Shown: positions 1 to 5,427 of the stretch, in pieces
Position numbering within the stretch: the stretch's first letter is position 1
Layout of the letters: each line of letters opens with the position of its first letter
Translations under genes and position numbers: made by a program
The notes under the pieces: model-generated
Told to the model about the DNA's origin: nothing
The model's input: the letters and a program-made list of their open reading frames with translations, nothing else
Databases searched by the model: none
Source of the DNA: JADJNW01 sp964517175
GTDB taxonomy: Bacteria; Bacteroidota; Bacteroidia; Chitinophagales; Saprospiraceae
Direction: 5' to 3'
Length of the DNA stretch: 5,427 nucleotides
NCBI GenBank assembly: GCA_964517175.1
Contig: CAZFBU010000216.1
Location: 1 to 5,427 of the forward strand

Positions 1-123
1 ACCGGTTATTACCGAATTTTTTACTTGCTGGAAAACGGTAATTTGTTATGGGAGAATATTTACATCTATAAAGATGAATCTTTCAGTGATATATTAAACC
101 GGCTCAATGACGACTGGGATTAA
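1..123 (+). CDS. C-terminal end of an unrecognised plus-strand protein (5' end outside window)
   Basis: Frame 1 is open from the first base and ends at TAA 121-123, giving the last 40 residues of a protein that begins outside the window. The tail is rich in aromatic and acidic residues (TGYYRIFYLLENG near its start, NRLNDDWD at its end). The alternation of Tyr/Phe/Ile/Leu with polar residues suggests beta strands followed by a short acidic helix. The stretch is clearly more AT-rich than the genes to its right. It is the only plus-strand gene and converges on the minus-strand cluster, with its stop overlapping the stop of the opposing gene. I do not recognise a family and infer no function. 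That it is coding rests on the sensible amino-acid composition and on the precise tail-to-tail junction. Confidence 0.6.
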   Translation, partial: TGYYRIFYLLENGNLLWENIYIYKDESFSDILNRLNDDWD

Positions 124-416
124 GTGCTGAAAATAGAACGCCAAAGCGACCGTGCGGCAAGTCGCCAATTCAAGTATGTAATTTTTCCCGCTCTTTGTGT
201 AATAAAAGATCGGTCATTATAAGTAACTTCGATTTGTTGTGTAATAAAGCGGGTGAGCTTTCGGTAACGGTACAAAAGTTTCCACCAACTCCAGGATGCC
301 GTGGGCACTGCCGAACCGCGAATCTCTACGCGCACGACATCCTCGGAACTGTTGATCGAAATAGCATAGTCATCAGAAGTGATGCGAAGATTTGCAGTAA
401 TTTGAACCTGTCGCAC
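120..416 (-). CDS. Small basic protein of unknown function, 98 aa, GTG start
   Basis: This minus-strand frame begins with GTG at 416-414 and ends with TAA at 122-120. No ATG occurs in the frame. The GTG lies one codon after the TAA of the upstream 68-aa gene and in the same frame, so translation probably depends on ribosomes that have just ended there; a weak purine-rich stretch precedes it and there is no clear Shine-Dalgarno. The first 35 residues look like alternating beta strands (QVQITANLRIT, then VVRVEIRG). The second half is basic and Trp-rich (SWSWWKLLYRYRK at 41-53; NWRLAARSLWR near the end). There is no signal peptide and no obvious membrane span. I do not recognise a family. Alternatively it is the second half of a longer protein cut by a nonsense codon. 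Codon use and composition favour real coding sequence. Confidence 0.6.
   Translation of the reverse strand: MRQVQITANLRITSDDYAISINSSEDVVRVEIRGSAVPTASWSWWKLLYRYRKLTRFITQQIEVTYNDRSFITQRAGKITYLNWRLAARSLWRSIFST
195..248. repeat. 12-bp direct repeat, 42-bp period, inside the 98-aa gene
   Basis: TTGTGTAATAAA occurs at 195-206 and exactly again at 237-248. The spacing of 42 bp is 14 codons, so on the minus strand both copies encode the same FITQ tetrapeptide (residues 57-60 and 71-74). This may be a trace of a small in-frame duplication or two equivalent beta strands; the intervening sequence is not repeated. Confidence 0.5.
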
Positions 417-419
417 AGC

Positions 420-626
420 TTAACGATCTTTTCTTTCGGCGGTAGAAATCTTGAGCTTGCCGTTCAGATTCCAGCGGGTCATTTCTTCTGACCCTACTTT
501 TTTCGGAACGCGGATGTCGAGGTTTTCGAATTCGTACGTGATTTCAGCGTTTCTGCCGGTTAATTTGTCGTACAAGCCAATAGCCAGATCTGGCCACGTC
601 TCGATGTTTTGAGCGTCGTTACTCAT
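420..626 (-). CDS. Small acidic/polar protein of unknown function, 68 aa
   Basis: The ATG at 626-624 opens a 68-residue protein ending at TAA 422-420. I prefer this start to an in-frame ATG at 707-705 because the extra 27 residues would be translated from an AT-rich spacer that holds a promoter-like element and would overlap the arginase stop. The leader just upstream is A-rich (ACTAAATAAAAAAATT), as is common in Bacteroidota. The protein appears to have a short amphipathic helix (WPDLAIGLYDKLTG, 11-24), a beta-rich core (NAEITYEFENLDIRVP, 26-41) and a last strand (RWNLNGKLKI, 51-60) before a charged tail. There is no signal peptide or membrane segment, so it is probably cytoplasmic. I do not recognise a named family. 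It sits 71 bp after the arginase gene and 3 bp before the next small gene. Confidence 0.7.
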   Translation of the reverse strand: MSNDAQNIETWPDLAIGLYDKLTGRNAEITYEFENLDIRVPKKVGSEEMTRWNLNGKLKISTAERKDR

Positions 627-651
627 AATTTTTTTATTTAGTTTACTGATA

Positions 652-659
652 CAAACGTA
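652..659 (-). promoter_or_regulatory. Possible Bacteroidota -7 promoter element for the small-gene pair
   Basis: Read on the minus strand this is TACGTTTG, an exact match to the TAnnTTTG consensus of the Bacteroidota primary sigma factor. It ends 25 bases before the ATG at 626, leaving room for a short A-rich leader. No good TTTG element lies at the expected 19-21 bp upstream; the nearest resemblance (TCTG) is a few bases too far. It could give the two small genes their own transcript. A match with six fixed bases can arise by chance, so this is tentative. Confidence 0.3.
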
Positions 660-697
660 TAACCGTAACCCGGAGAATATGTTCAGATATTTCCATA

Positions 698-1492
698 CTA
701 ATGCCATAAATCCAGCAGCGGTCGGATTTTTGTAAGTTGTTCAGTTTCCGTAGCGGTGGCTTCCAGCAGGCTAAATCCTACGGGATTGAACGTTTCGCAA
801 AGCTGCTCAATCGCACCCGCCAATTCATCCACCTCAACGCCGCCTGCCACCTGGTATTTCGTATCCGCAAACTGCGCCGGATCGAGTACATCAAAATCAA
901 GATGAATGTAAATGTGATTAAAGCCTCGTTCCAAAATTGCATTGATTAATGCATGGATGACCAAGTTTTTTTGATAGAAAATGCCGCCCTGCTCTATGCG
1001 CTGTCGCTCCGCCGGGTCCGTATCGCGTAAGCCCAGGTAAAAAATCTGCGCATCGGTAATCGGCTGAAACAGCAAATCGGTAAACGCTGCATCGCCCTCG
1101 CCGAGCAAGGTACGCAGCGGCATGCCGTGAAAGTTTTTGCTGGGCGATTCTTCCGGCACGTTCAAATCCGCGTGCGCATCAAACCAAAGCACCGCCAGGT
1201 CGCCATCATATTTCTGATTTAAATAAGAAACCGGCACAATTTCCAGTCCGCAATCGCCACCAATGGTGAAAATCGCATCCGGATCTTTTTGTTGCACCAC
1301 GTTTTTAAAATGGGAAAGCTGAGCCAGTAACGTATGAAAGCCCTTGATATCATTGGAAATTTCGAGCGGCGCGTCAGAGAGTGGCACTTCAACCAGATCG
1401 GTATCCGCGAAATAATTGCGCAGCGTGCGCGCGCCAATCTCGATCTCATTGGTATAACCGGAACCCTGCCATTGCGGGAAGTAGAACTTCAT
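698..1492 (-). CDS. Arginase-family ureohydrolase (arginase/agmatinase/formimidoylglutamase superfamily)
   Basis: This 264-residue protein has the arginase-family fold signatures in order. Ureohydrolases use a two-manganese site to split guanidino or formimino compounds, releasing urea or formamide. Visible motifs are GGDCG at 78-82, WFDAHADLN at 103-111, FHGMP at 121-125, YLGLRDTDPAE at 152-162 (very like the arginase segment), HLDFDVLDP at 197-205 and a late FSLLEATATE (E244) matching the substrate-side Glu region. Five expected metal ligands are present (D105, H107, D109, D199, D201). The sixth, the His of the usual GGDH, is Cys81, which could change metal affinity or substrate. There is no signal peptide, so it is cytoplasmic. 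The length is a little short for arginase (about 300). Start ATG 1492-1490 follows an AT-rich 57-bp spacer after the nitrilase gene. The family is secure; the substrate cannot be read from sequence. Confidence 0.9.
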   Translation of the reverse strand: MKFYFPQWQGSGYTNEIEIGARTLRNYFADTDLVEVPLSDAPLEISNDIKGFHTLLAQLSHFKNVVQQKDPDAIFTIGGDCGLEIVPVSYLNQKYDGDLAVLWFDAHADLNVPEESPSKNFHGMPLRTLLGEGDAAFTDLLFQPITDAQIFYLGLRDTDPAERQRIEQGGIFYQKNLVIHALINAILERGFNHIYIHLDFDVLDPAQFADTKYQVAGGVEVDELAGAIEQLCETFNPVGFSLLEATATETEQLTKIRPLLDLWH

Positions 1493-1549
1493 AATTAGAT
1501 AATTATTGATTGTTAATTGCTGATTATGAGTAAAATAGAAGGAAAAATG

Positions 1550-2458
1550 TCACTTTCTAAACTTCCATTTGAATTCAAAAACATCATTTCTGGCGTAGTG
1601 CCCGATCGGATCAAAGTCAAATTTACTTGTTACGATTTGATTCAAATCCAAATCTGCAACCAAAATCTCTTCCTTGCCATAAACCGGCCCGGCGAGCACC
1701 TCCCCCAACGGCGAAACGACGACGCTGCCGCCCCGGCACAAAACCGTCGGCTCATCGGCAATTTCCGCCTGCAAATCTTCCGGATAATCACTTTTCATAA
1801 CAAACTGATTGCAACCGATCACAAAACAGCGCCCTTCGCAGGCAATGTGCTGCAGGGTCGCCTGCCAGGTGTCGCGGGCATCAGCGGTCGGCGCGATGTA
1901 AACCTGAATGCCTTGCTCGTAGAGCGCCATGCGCGCCAGCGGCATGTAATTTTCCCAGCAGATCAAACCACCGAGCCGCCCCAGTTCCGTATCAAAAACC
2001 TGCAAATCGCTGCCGTCACCTTCGCCCCAGATCAAACGCTCCGTGCCCGTCGGCTTGAGTTTGCGGTGCTTACCGATCAATTCGCCATTTTTATCAAAAT
2101 ACAACACCGAGCAGTACAAACTCCCGTTCACCGCATCGCGTTCGGTAATGCCGATGACCAAATAAGCCTGCGTTTCGCGAGCAAATGCGCCGAGTTGTTC
2201 GGTTTGCACGCCGTGAACCAGCACGCTGTTTTCCCAATACTTTTGCCAAAGCGCCCGCCCGGCATCGCCGCGCCTGCCGATCACCGTATCGAAAGATAAG
2301 CCGCGCGGATAACCGGGAATAAACGACTCGGGAAAGACGACCAATTCGCAACCCTCTGCGGCAGCCTGCCGGATCAGTTCGCCGGTTTTGTCAGTCGTCC
2401 GCTGCGCATCGAAGAGGAAAGGCGTAGCTTGCACGACGCCAACTTTGACTATTTGCAT
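1550..2458 (-). CDS. Nitrilase (carbon-nitrogen hydrolase superfamily)
   Basis: This 302-residue cytoplasmic enzyme is predicted to hydrolyse an organic nitrile to the carboxylic acid and ammonia through a thioimidate on cysteine. The Glu-Lys-Cys catalytic set is complete: E44 in VFPESFIPGYPRG, K133 in GKHRKLKPTGTER (with the second active-site Glu, E140) and C167 in LICWENYMPLAR. The segment DTWQATLQHIACEGRCF (196-212) and the C-terminal DPIGHYARNDVF are typical of true nitrilases (branch 1) rather than of amidases or carbamoylases. Length is normal to slightly short for a nitrilase. Aliphatic, arylaceto- or cyanoalanine-type specificity cannot be decided. The start ATG 2458-2456 lies 36 bp after the amidase stop; the only nearby upstream ATG is out of frame and hits a stop within four codons. 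The neighbouring arginase homologue suggests a nitrogen-release context. Confidence 0.93.
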   Translation of the reverse strand: MQIVKVGVVQATPFLFDAQRTTDKTGELIRQAAAEGCELVVFPESFIPGYPRGLSFDTVIGRRGDAGRALWQKYWENSVLVHGVQTEQLGAFARETQAYLVIGITERDAVNGSLYCSVLYFDKNGELIGKHRKLKPTGTERLIWGEGDGSDLQVFDTELGRLGGLICWENYMPLARMALYEQGIQVYIAPTADARDTWQATLQHIACEGRCFVIGCNQFVMKSDYPEDLQAEIADEPTVLCRGGSVVVSPLGEVLAGPVYGKEEILVADLDLNQIVTSKFDFDPIGHYARNDVFEFKWKFRK

Positions 2459-2494
2459 GGCATTTGCTTTGCCGGCAATTTACTCAAAATGTCG

Positions 2495-3769
2495 TTATCG
2501 CTTAACAAATTTGCGGGAAGCAATACCCGCTTCGTGCTGAATGCTCAGCCAATAAACGCCGCTTGTCAGATTAGAAATATCCAGGTTTTGTTGCCAATTT
2601 GGCTGTGTTTTTTGGAATTCGCTATCACGCAATGTCTCACCAAGCGCATTTTGAATGGCCATGCGAAAACGTCCGCGTAGCTCGGTTTTCAAATTCACTT
2701 GCAATTGCTCCCAGGCAGGATTTGGCGTAAGCTGAAAAATTTCTAACTCTAAATTTTCCGTTGCGCTTGTCGCCACCGCGCAATTTTCCGCAATGTAGCC
2801 CGCCACCCCCAGCCGCAGACTCGGTAGCGTTGGGTAAAACGCATCGCCGGGACAGGCCGTGTTGCAGCCATCGCGATGCCCGGAGATACGGTTCAACTGC
2901 AATTGTGAAGCGGCATGGAAGGACATACCAGCCGGATCCAGGTTGCGGTCGCAAGATTTCCAGGCTAAGAATTCTACCAATTTATTCTTCGCTGTTTCCG
3001 TAGGTTCTGCATTTGTAAAATCCCCAATCATGCACACGCCGGTCGTCCCGGTATTCGTACCGCAAAAATGCGCACCAAGCACTTCATCGCCGCGTCCTTC
3101 ATATACTACGCCGTCGGGGTCGATCAACCAATTGTAACCAATATCCGACCAGCCTCTGGTATTCACATGAAAATCCCAGAACGAGCGCACCACCGCCGCC
3201 CAGTCTTGGGCTTCGTTCGGGCCAGCCGAGTGATGCACGATCAAATGGGTGGTTTCAGTAGCTTCCGGCGCAGGGTTCGGCGGGCAATTGCCATCCGGAC
3301 ACCAGTCGGCGCGGCTTTGAGAGCCAGGCTGCGCGCAATCGCATCCTTCTGATCGCCATTGCACAGGTGCCTCCAAGTGCTTGATTGGCGTAGCATCCGG
3401 GCTGTAAAAGTGGGTTTTGATTTGATTGCCGAAGCCGATAATCTGAAAATACCGGTGTGCTTTATCGGTAAAATACAATTCGCTGACCCGACGCTCCTCG
3501 GTTGGTTCAAAATGTCCATCCAAATGCACCGGCTGCCAGTCGCTCCAGATCCGGCCATCCGCCGAAAAGCGAATGCGAAGCGCCTGCGCCTCCCCCGCCC
3601 AGGTGAGGGCATAAGCGAGAAAGGGTTCCGCTTTTGTAATCGGAATGGGATGCGTTTGCTCCGGATTGCGATAGTTGTTCAACTCAACCACTGCGCGTTG
3701 GGGTTGAATTTGTGCTTGCGCAAAGCCTAAAAAGCAAAGTAGCACAGCTGTGTAGATTGATTTTTGCAT
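2495..3769 (-). CDS. Secreted zinc N-acetylmuramoyl-L-alanine amidase (PGRP/Amidase_2) with type A T9SS sorting domain
   Basis: The 424-residue protein begins with a Sec signal peptide (MQKSIYTAVLLCFLGFAQA, probable cleavage after residue 19). Residues about 25-135 form a beta-rich N-terminal domain (RIRFSADGRIWSDWQPV). A Cys-rich linker (CDCAQPG, WCPDGNCPPNP) leads into the PGRP/Amidase_2 domain at about 152-330. The zinc site is intact: H179 in LIVHHSAG, H298 in ISGHRDG and C306 in TACPG; the catalytic Tyr is Y212 in GYNWLID. This predicts cleavage of the lactoyl-Ala bond of peptidoglycan. Residues about 345-424 (LTPNPAWEQLQV, LTSGVYWLSI, ASRKFVKR) match a type A T9SS sorting domain, so the enzyme should cross the outer membrane and be released or surface-anchored. 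The start at 3769 is chosen because it gives a compact signal peptide; ATG 3790 would add seven residues. A further extension to 3874 would run through two hairpins and is unlikely. Confidence 0.92.
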   Translation of the reverse strand: MQKSIYTAVLLCFLGFAQAQIQPQRAVVELNNYRNPEQTHPIPITKAEPFLAYALTWAGEAQALRIRFSADGRIWSDWQPVHLDGHFEPTEERRVSELYFTDKAHRYFQIIGFGNQIKTHFYSPDATPIKHLEAPVQWRSEGCDCAQPGSQSRADWCPDGNCPPNPAPEATETTHLIVHHSAGPNEAQDWAAVVRSFWDFHVNTRGWSDIGYNWLIDPDGVVYEGRGDEVLGAHFCGTNTGTTGVCMIGDFTNAEPTETAKNKLVEFLAWKSCDRNLDPAGMSFHAASQLQLNRISGHRDGCNTACPGDAFYPTLPSLRLGVAGYIAENCAVATSATENLELEIFQLTPNPAWEQLQVNLKTELRGRFRMAIQNALGETLRDSEFQKTQPNWQQNLDISNLTSGVYWLSIQHEAGIASRKFVKR

Positions 3770-3803
3770 GATGCTTGGTTTTAATGCCATTGTTATGAAA
3801 CGA

Positions 3804-3839
3804 AAATGCCGAGCCTCTCGTGCGAAAGGTTCGGCATTT
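3804..3839 (-). other. Second hairpin in the amidase leader (tandem terminator or attenuator candidate)
   Basis: Arms 3804-3816 and 3827-3839 can form a 13-bp stem with a 10-base loop. The one imperfect pair (3813/3830) is a G-U wobble in plus-strand RNA but a C-A mismatch in minus-strand RNA. In the minus direction the stem is followed by TTTTCGTTTC, a broken T tract; in the plus direction no T tract follows. It lies 34 bases before the amidase start and just beyond a stronger terminator. It may be a back-up terminator, an attenuator or a 5' stabilising stem; the sequence does not decide. Confidence 0.5.
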
Positions 3840-3842
3840 CTC

Positions 3843-3874
3843 AAAAAATGTGGCACACGTCTGAAGTATGCCAC
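3843..3874 (-). terminator. Rho-independent terminator of the T9SS repeat-protein gene
   Basis: On the minus strand a 9-bp stem (arms 3866-3874 and 3850-3858, GTGGCATAC with GTGTGCCAC, one G-U wobble) encloses a 7-base loop and is followed at once by ATTTTTTG (T run 3843-3848). It begins 8 bases after the TAA of the large repeat protein. The wobble position is a mismatch in plus-strand RNA, which supports minus-strand use. It separates the repeat-protein transcript from the amidase and downstream genes. Confidence 0.85.
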
Positions 3875-3882
3875 CCGTATAT

Positions 3883-5427
3883 TTACCTCAGTAGCGTCAC
3901 ATTGCCGCGCTGTTCCAGTATTTCTTCATTCGGACAAATGACCCGCAGATAATAGCCATAGACATCCGGCGGCAGTTGCCGACCATTGAATGTACCATCC
4001 CAGCCCTGCCCCGCCTGCGCGGGCGTCGTCGCCTGGAATACGCGCTGCCCCCAGCGATTGAACACCACCAATTCTACCGAAATCAATTCATCCAGGAAAT
4101 TGCTGCGCAAGCGCCAAACATCATTGACGCCGTCACCATTCGGAGAAAAGGCATTCGGCAGGAAGATATGATCGGCATCGCAGACAATGTTGTTGACAAC
4201 CAATTCAACGGATAATTCCGCCGTACAACCGTTCGCATCCGTGACCAACACGGTGTAAGTAGTCGTTTCCTGGGGCGAAACCGTCGGGGTTGCGCTATTC
4301 GGATTGCTGATGCTATTGTCAGAAGGTTCGGACGTCCATTCGTAGGTGCAATCAACACAACCCGTCACCCGCAACTGCGCCGACTCCCCGGTATTAATCG
4401 TATCCGGTGTAACCGAAATCTGTACAATAACCGGGAGGTTTACAATCGAAACACTTCCCGTGAGGGTATCCCGGCAGCCAAACTGGTTTTCCACCATCAC
4501 CGTAAAGGTATTGGCGATATTGGGATCAACGGTTACCGTTTCCAGCGTCGGATCGGATAAAATGGCATTTTCCGGCATCCATTGATAGGTTAGAATTTGC
4601 GTTTCATCAAAATTGGTAACCGTCAGCGTCGTCTCATCAGTTGGCAAACACACAATAGTTTCCTGCGGAATCGTCGCATTGATCGGCGCTACGGTCACGG
4701 TCGCCTGAGCTGTTGCCGTGCAGCCATTGGCATCGGTTACGGTCACTGTGTAGGTGGTGGTTTCCAGCGGACTAACGTTTTGCGTTGCCCCGTCTTCCAG
4801 ACCATTATCCCACATGAATGTGAATGGCGCCGTGCCGGAAGTGGCAGTAGCTTCCATCGTCACCATGTCGCCAGGACATATAGCATCTTCTACGCTCAAT
4901 TGAATTTCCGCCGTAACCGGAGGATAAGTATTCACCGTTACGGAAGCTTCCGCGGTGCAACCGTTGGCATCGGTTAGCGTAACAACGTAAGTGGTGGTAT
5001 CCATCGGATTAGCGGTCTGATTTTGCCCGTCACCTAAGCCTTGATTCCAGGTGAATGTATAAGGCTCCGTACCACCGCTACCGATGGCACTCAGGTTCAC
5101 TTCTTCGCCCGGACAAACAATTGCTACATCGGTAGAAGCCTCCACTGTTGGATTTGGATTCACCGTGATGGTTAACTCTGCGGTACTTGTACAACCGTTG
5201 TCATCTGTCGTTGTCAATGTGTACGTCGTCGTTTGGGTTGGTGAAAGAATTAAAGACCCTTCATTTGCCACTTGTCCCAAACCGGTTATGGTTGTAAAAA
5301 TACCGGTATCGGAAGACCAACTGATGGTTGTAGATTCGCCTTCACAGATGTCGGCATCACTTGCCGTAAAATTAATCTGTGGTGGTTGATTCACCGTAAT
5401 CGTCACCGATGCCGTGCCTTCGCAGCC
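3883..5427 (-). CDS. Large secreted Ig-like repeat protein with type B T9SS (gliding-motility-associated) C-terminal domain, 5' end outside window
   Basis: The frame is open from the window edge to TAA 3885-3883, giving 514 C-terminal residues. A GTG at 5406 is internal, because residues before it (GCEGTASV) continue the repeat pattern. About five Ig/PKD-like beta-sandwich units of 76-85 residues occupy residues 15-412. Each ends in a strand like TTTYTVTVTDANGCTA followed by an ITVNP-type strand. Most units have two cysteines, one in a CPGE-like turn (C28, C105, C184, C260) and one in NGC (C79, C157, C236, C318, C401), probably a disulfide. Residues about 418-514 (FLPNAFSPNGDGVNDVWR, VVFNRWGQRVF, GWDGTFNG, DVYGYYLRV) match the gliding-motility-associated type B T9SS domain. 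It is probably a surface adhesin or filament-like protein. Total length and N-terminal domains are unknown. A terminator follows directly. Confidence 0.93.
   Translation of the reverse strand, partial: GCEGTASVTITVNQPPQINFTASDADICEGESTTISWSSDTGIFTTITGLGQVANEGSLILSPTQTTTYTLTTTDDNGCTSTAELTITVNPNPTVEASTDVAIVCPGEEVNLSAIGSGGTEPYTFTWNQGLGDGQNQTANPMDTTTYVVTLTDANGCTAEASVTVNTYPPVTAEIQLSVEDAICPGDMVTMEATATSGTAPFTFMWDNGLEDGATQNVSPLETTTYTVTVTDANGCTATAQATVTVAPINATIPQETIVCLPTDETTLTVTNFDETQILTYQWMPENAILSDPTLETVTVDPNIANTFTVMVENQFGCRDTLTGSVSIVNLPVIVQISVTPDTINTGESAQLRVTGCVDCTYEWTSEPSDNSISNPNSATPTVSPQETTTYTVLVTDANGCTAELSVELVVNNIVCDADHIFLPNAFSPNGDGVNDVWRLRSNFLDELISVELVVFNRWGQRVFQATTPAQAGQGWDGTFNGRQLPPDVYGYYLRVICPNEEILEQRGNVTLLR
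4192..5385 (-). repeat. Tandem Ig-like repeat array in the T9SS adhesin, about five units
   Basis: Approximate unit boundaries from the translation are 5385-5158, 5157-4924, 4923-4687, 4686-4432 and 4431-4192. The second and third units are closest: the 13-mer TTGGCATCGGTTA recurs exactly at 4727-4739 and 4964-4976, a 237-bp (79-codon) period, within a longer similar stretch. The fourth unit is the most diverged (FG in place of NG before Cys, a CLPTDE turn). The fifth lacks the CPGE turn cysteine and has TGCVDC instead. Such arrays are expected to recombine and vary in copy number. Confidence 0.8.

Noticed and set aside
627..707. Longer 95-aa version of the 68-aa gene starting inside the arginase stop region
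   Set aside because: The added 27 residues come from an AT-rich spacer with a promoter-like element, while the ATG at 626 has a typical A-rich leader.
1517..2299. 260-codon plus-strand open frame opposite the nitrilase gene
   Set aside because: It lies antisense to a gene with a complete catalytic triad, its translation shows no family motif, and it is best explained as a shadow of codon bias in the nitrilase frame.
3359..3730. Plus-strand open frames opposite the amidase and adhesin genes
   Set aside because: They are antisense to strongly supported genes, have no recognisable motifs and no separate start signals.
3770..3874. Upstream extension of the amidase to an ATG at 3874
   Set aside because: The extra 35 residues would be encoded by a terminator and a second hairpin and would bury the signal peptide inside the protein; starts at 3769 or 3790 are far more sensible.
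4192..5385. Repeated DNA that could suggest a CRISPR array or mobile element
   Set aside because: The repeats are imperfect, have a period of about 80 codons, stay in frame and encode Ig-like domains.
5404..5406. GTG at 5406 as the start of the repeat protein
   Set aside because: The frame stays open to the window edge and the upstream residues (GCEGTAS) continue the repeat motif, so the gene is truncated by the window.

Overview
The window looks like chromosomal DNA of a member of the Bacteroidota, probably a Saprospira/Lewinella-like or Chitinophaga-like lineage. The basis is two adjacent secreted proteins with type IX secretion system (T9SS) sorting domains of two different kinds, a 'TDANGC' Ig-like repeat adhesin, AT-rich leaders without clear Shine-Dalgarno sequences, and one match to the Bacteroidota -7 promoter consensus. 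The phylum call is firm; the finer placement is a guess from protein style. I see no rRNA, tRNA, CRISPR array, insertion sequence or phage gene.

Layout: all complete genes are on the minus strand and are transcribed right to left. At the right edge (3883-5427) is the C-terminal 514 residues of a large repeat protein ending in a gliding-motility-type (type B) T9SS domain. A strong rho-independent terminator (3843-3874) follows it, and then a second hairpin (3804-3839) in the leader of the next gene. Next are a secreted zinc N-acetylmuramoyl-L-alanine amidase of the PGRP/Amidase_2 family with a type A T9SS tail (2495-3769), a nitrilase (1550-2458), an arginase-family ureohydrolase (698-1492), and two small unrecognised genes (420-626 and 120-416). 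At the left edge the end of an AT-rich plus-strand gene (1-123) converges on this cluster so tightly that the two stop codons share the palindrome TTAA.

Spacing from amidase to nitrilase to arginase to the 68-aa gene is 36, 57 and 71 bp, with no visible terminator in the gaps, so one transcription unit is possible. The amidase, nitrilase and arginase homologue all hydrolyse non-peptide C-N bonds. A nitrogen-salvage theme (exported murein cleavage plus cytoplasmic release of ammonia or urea) is an inference from family membership, not something the sequence shows. The points most worth a second look are the GGDC in place of GGDH metal motif in the arginase homologue, the amidase with a T9SS tail, the two small genes separated by one in-frame stop and one codon, and the double hairpin before the amidase.
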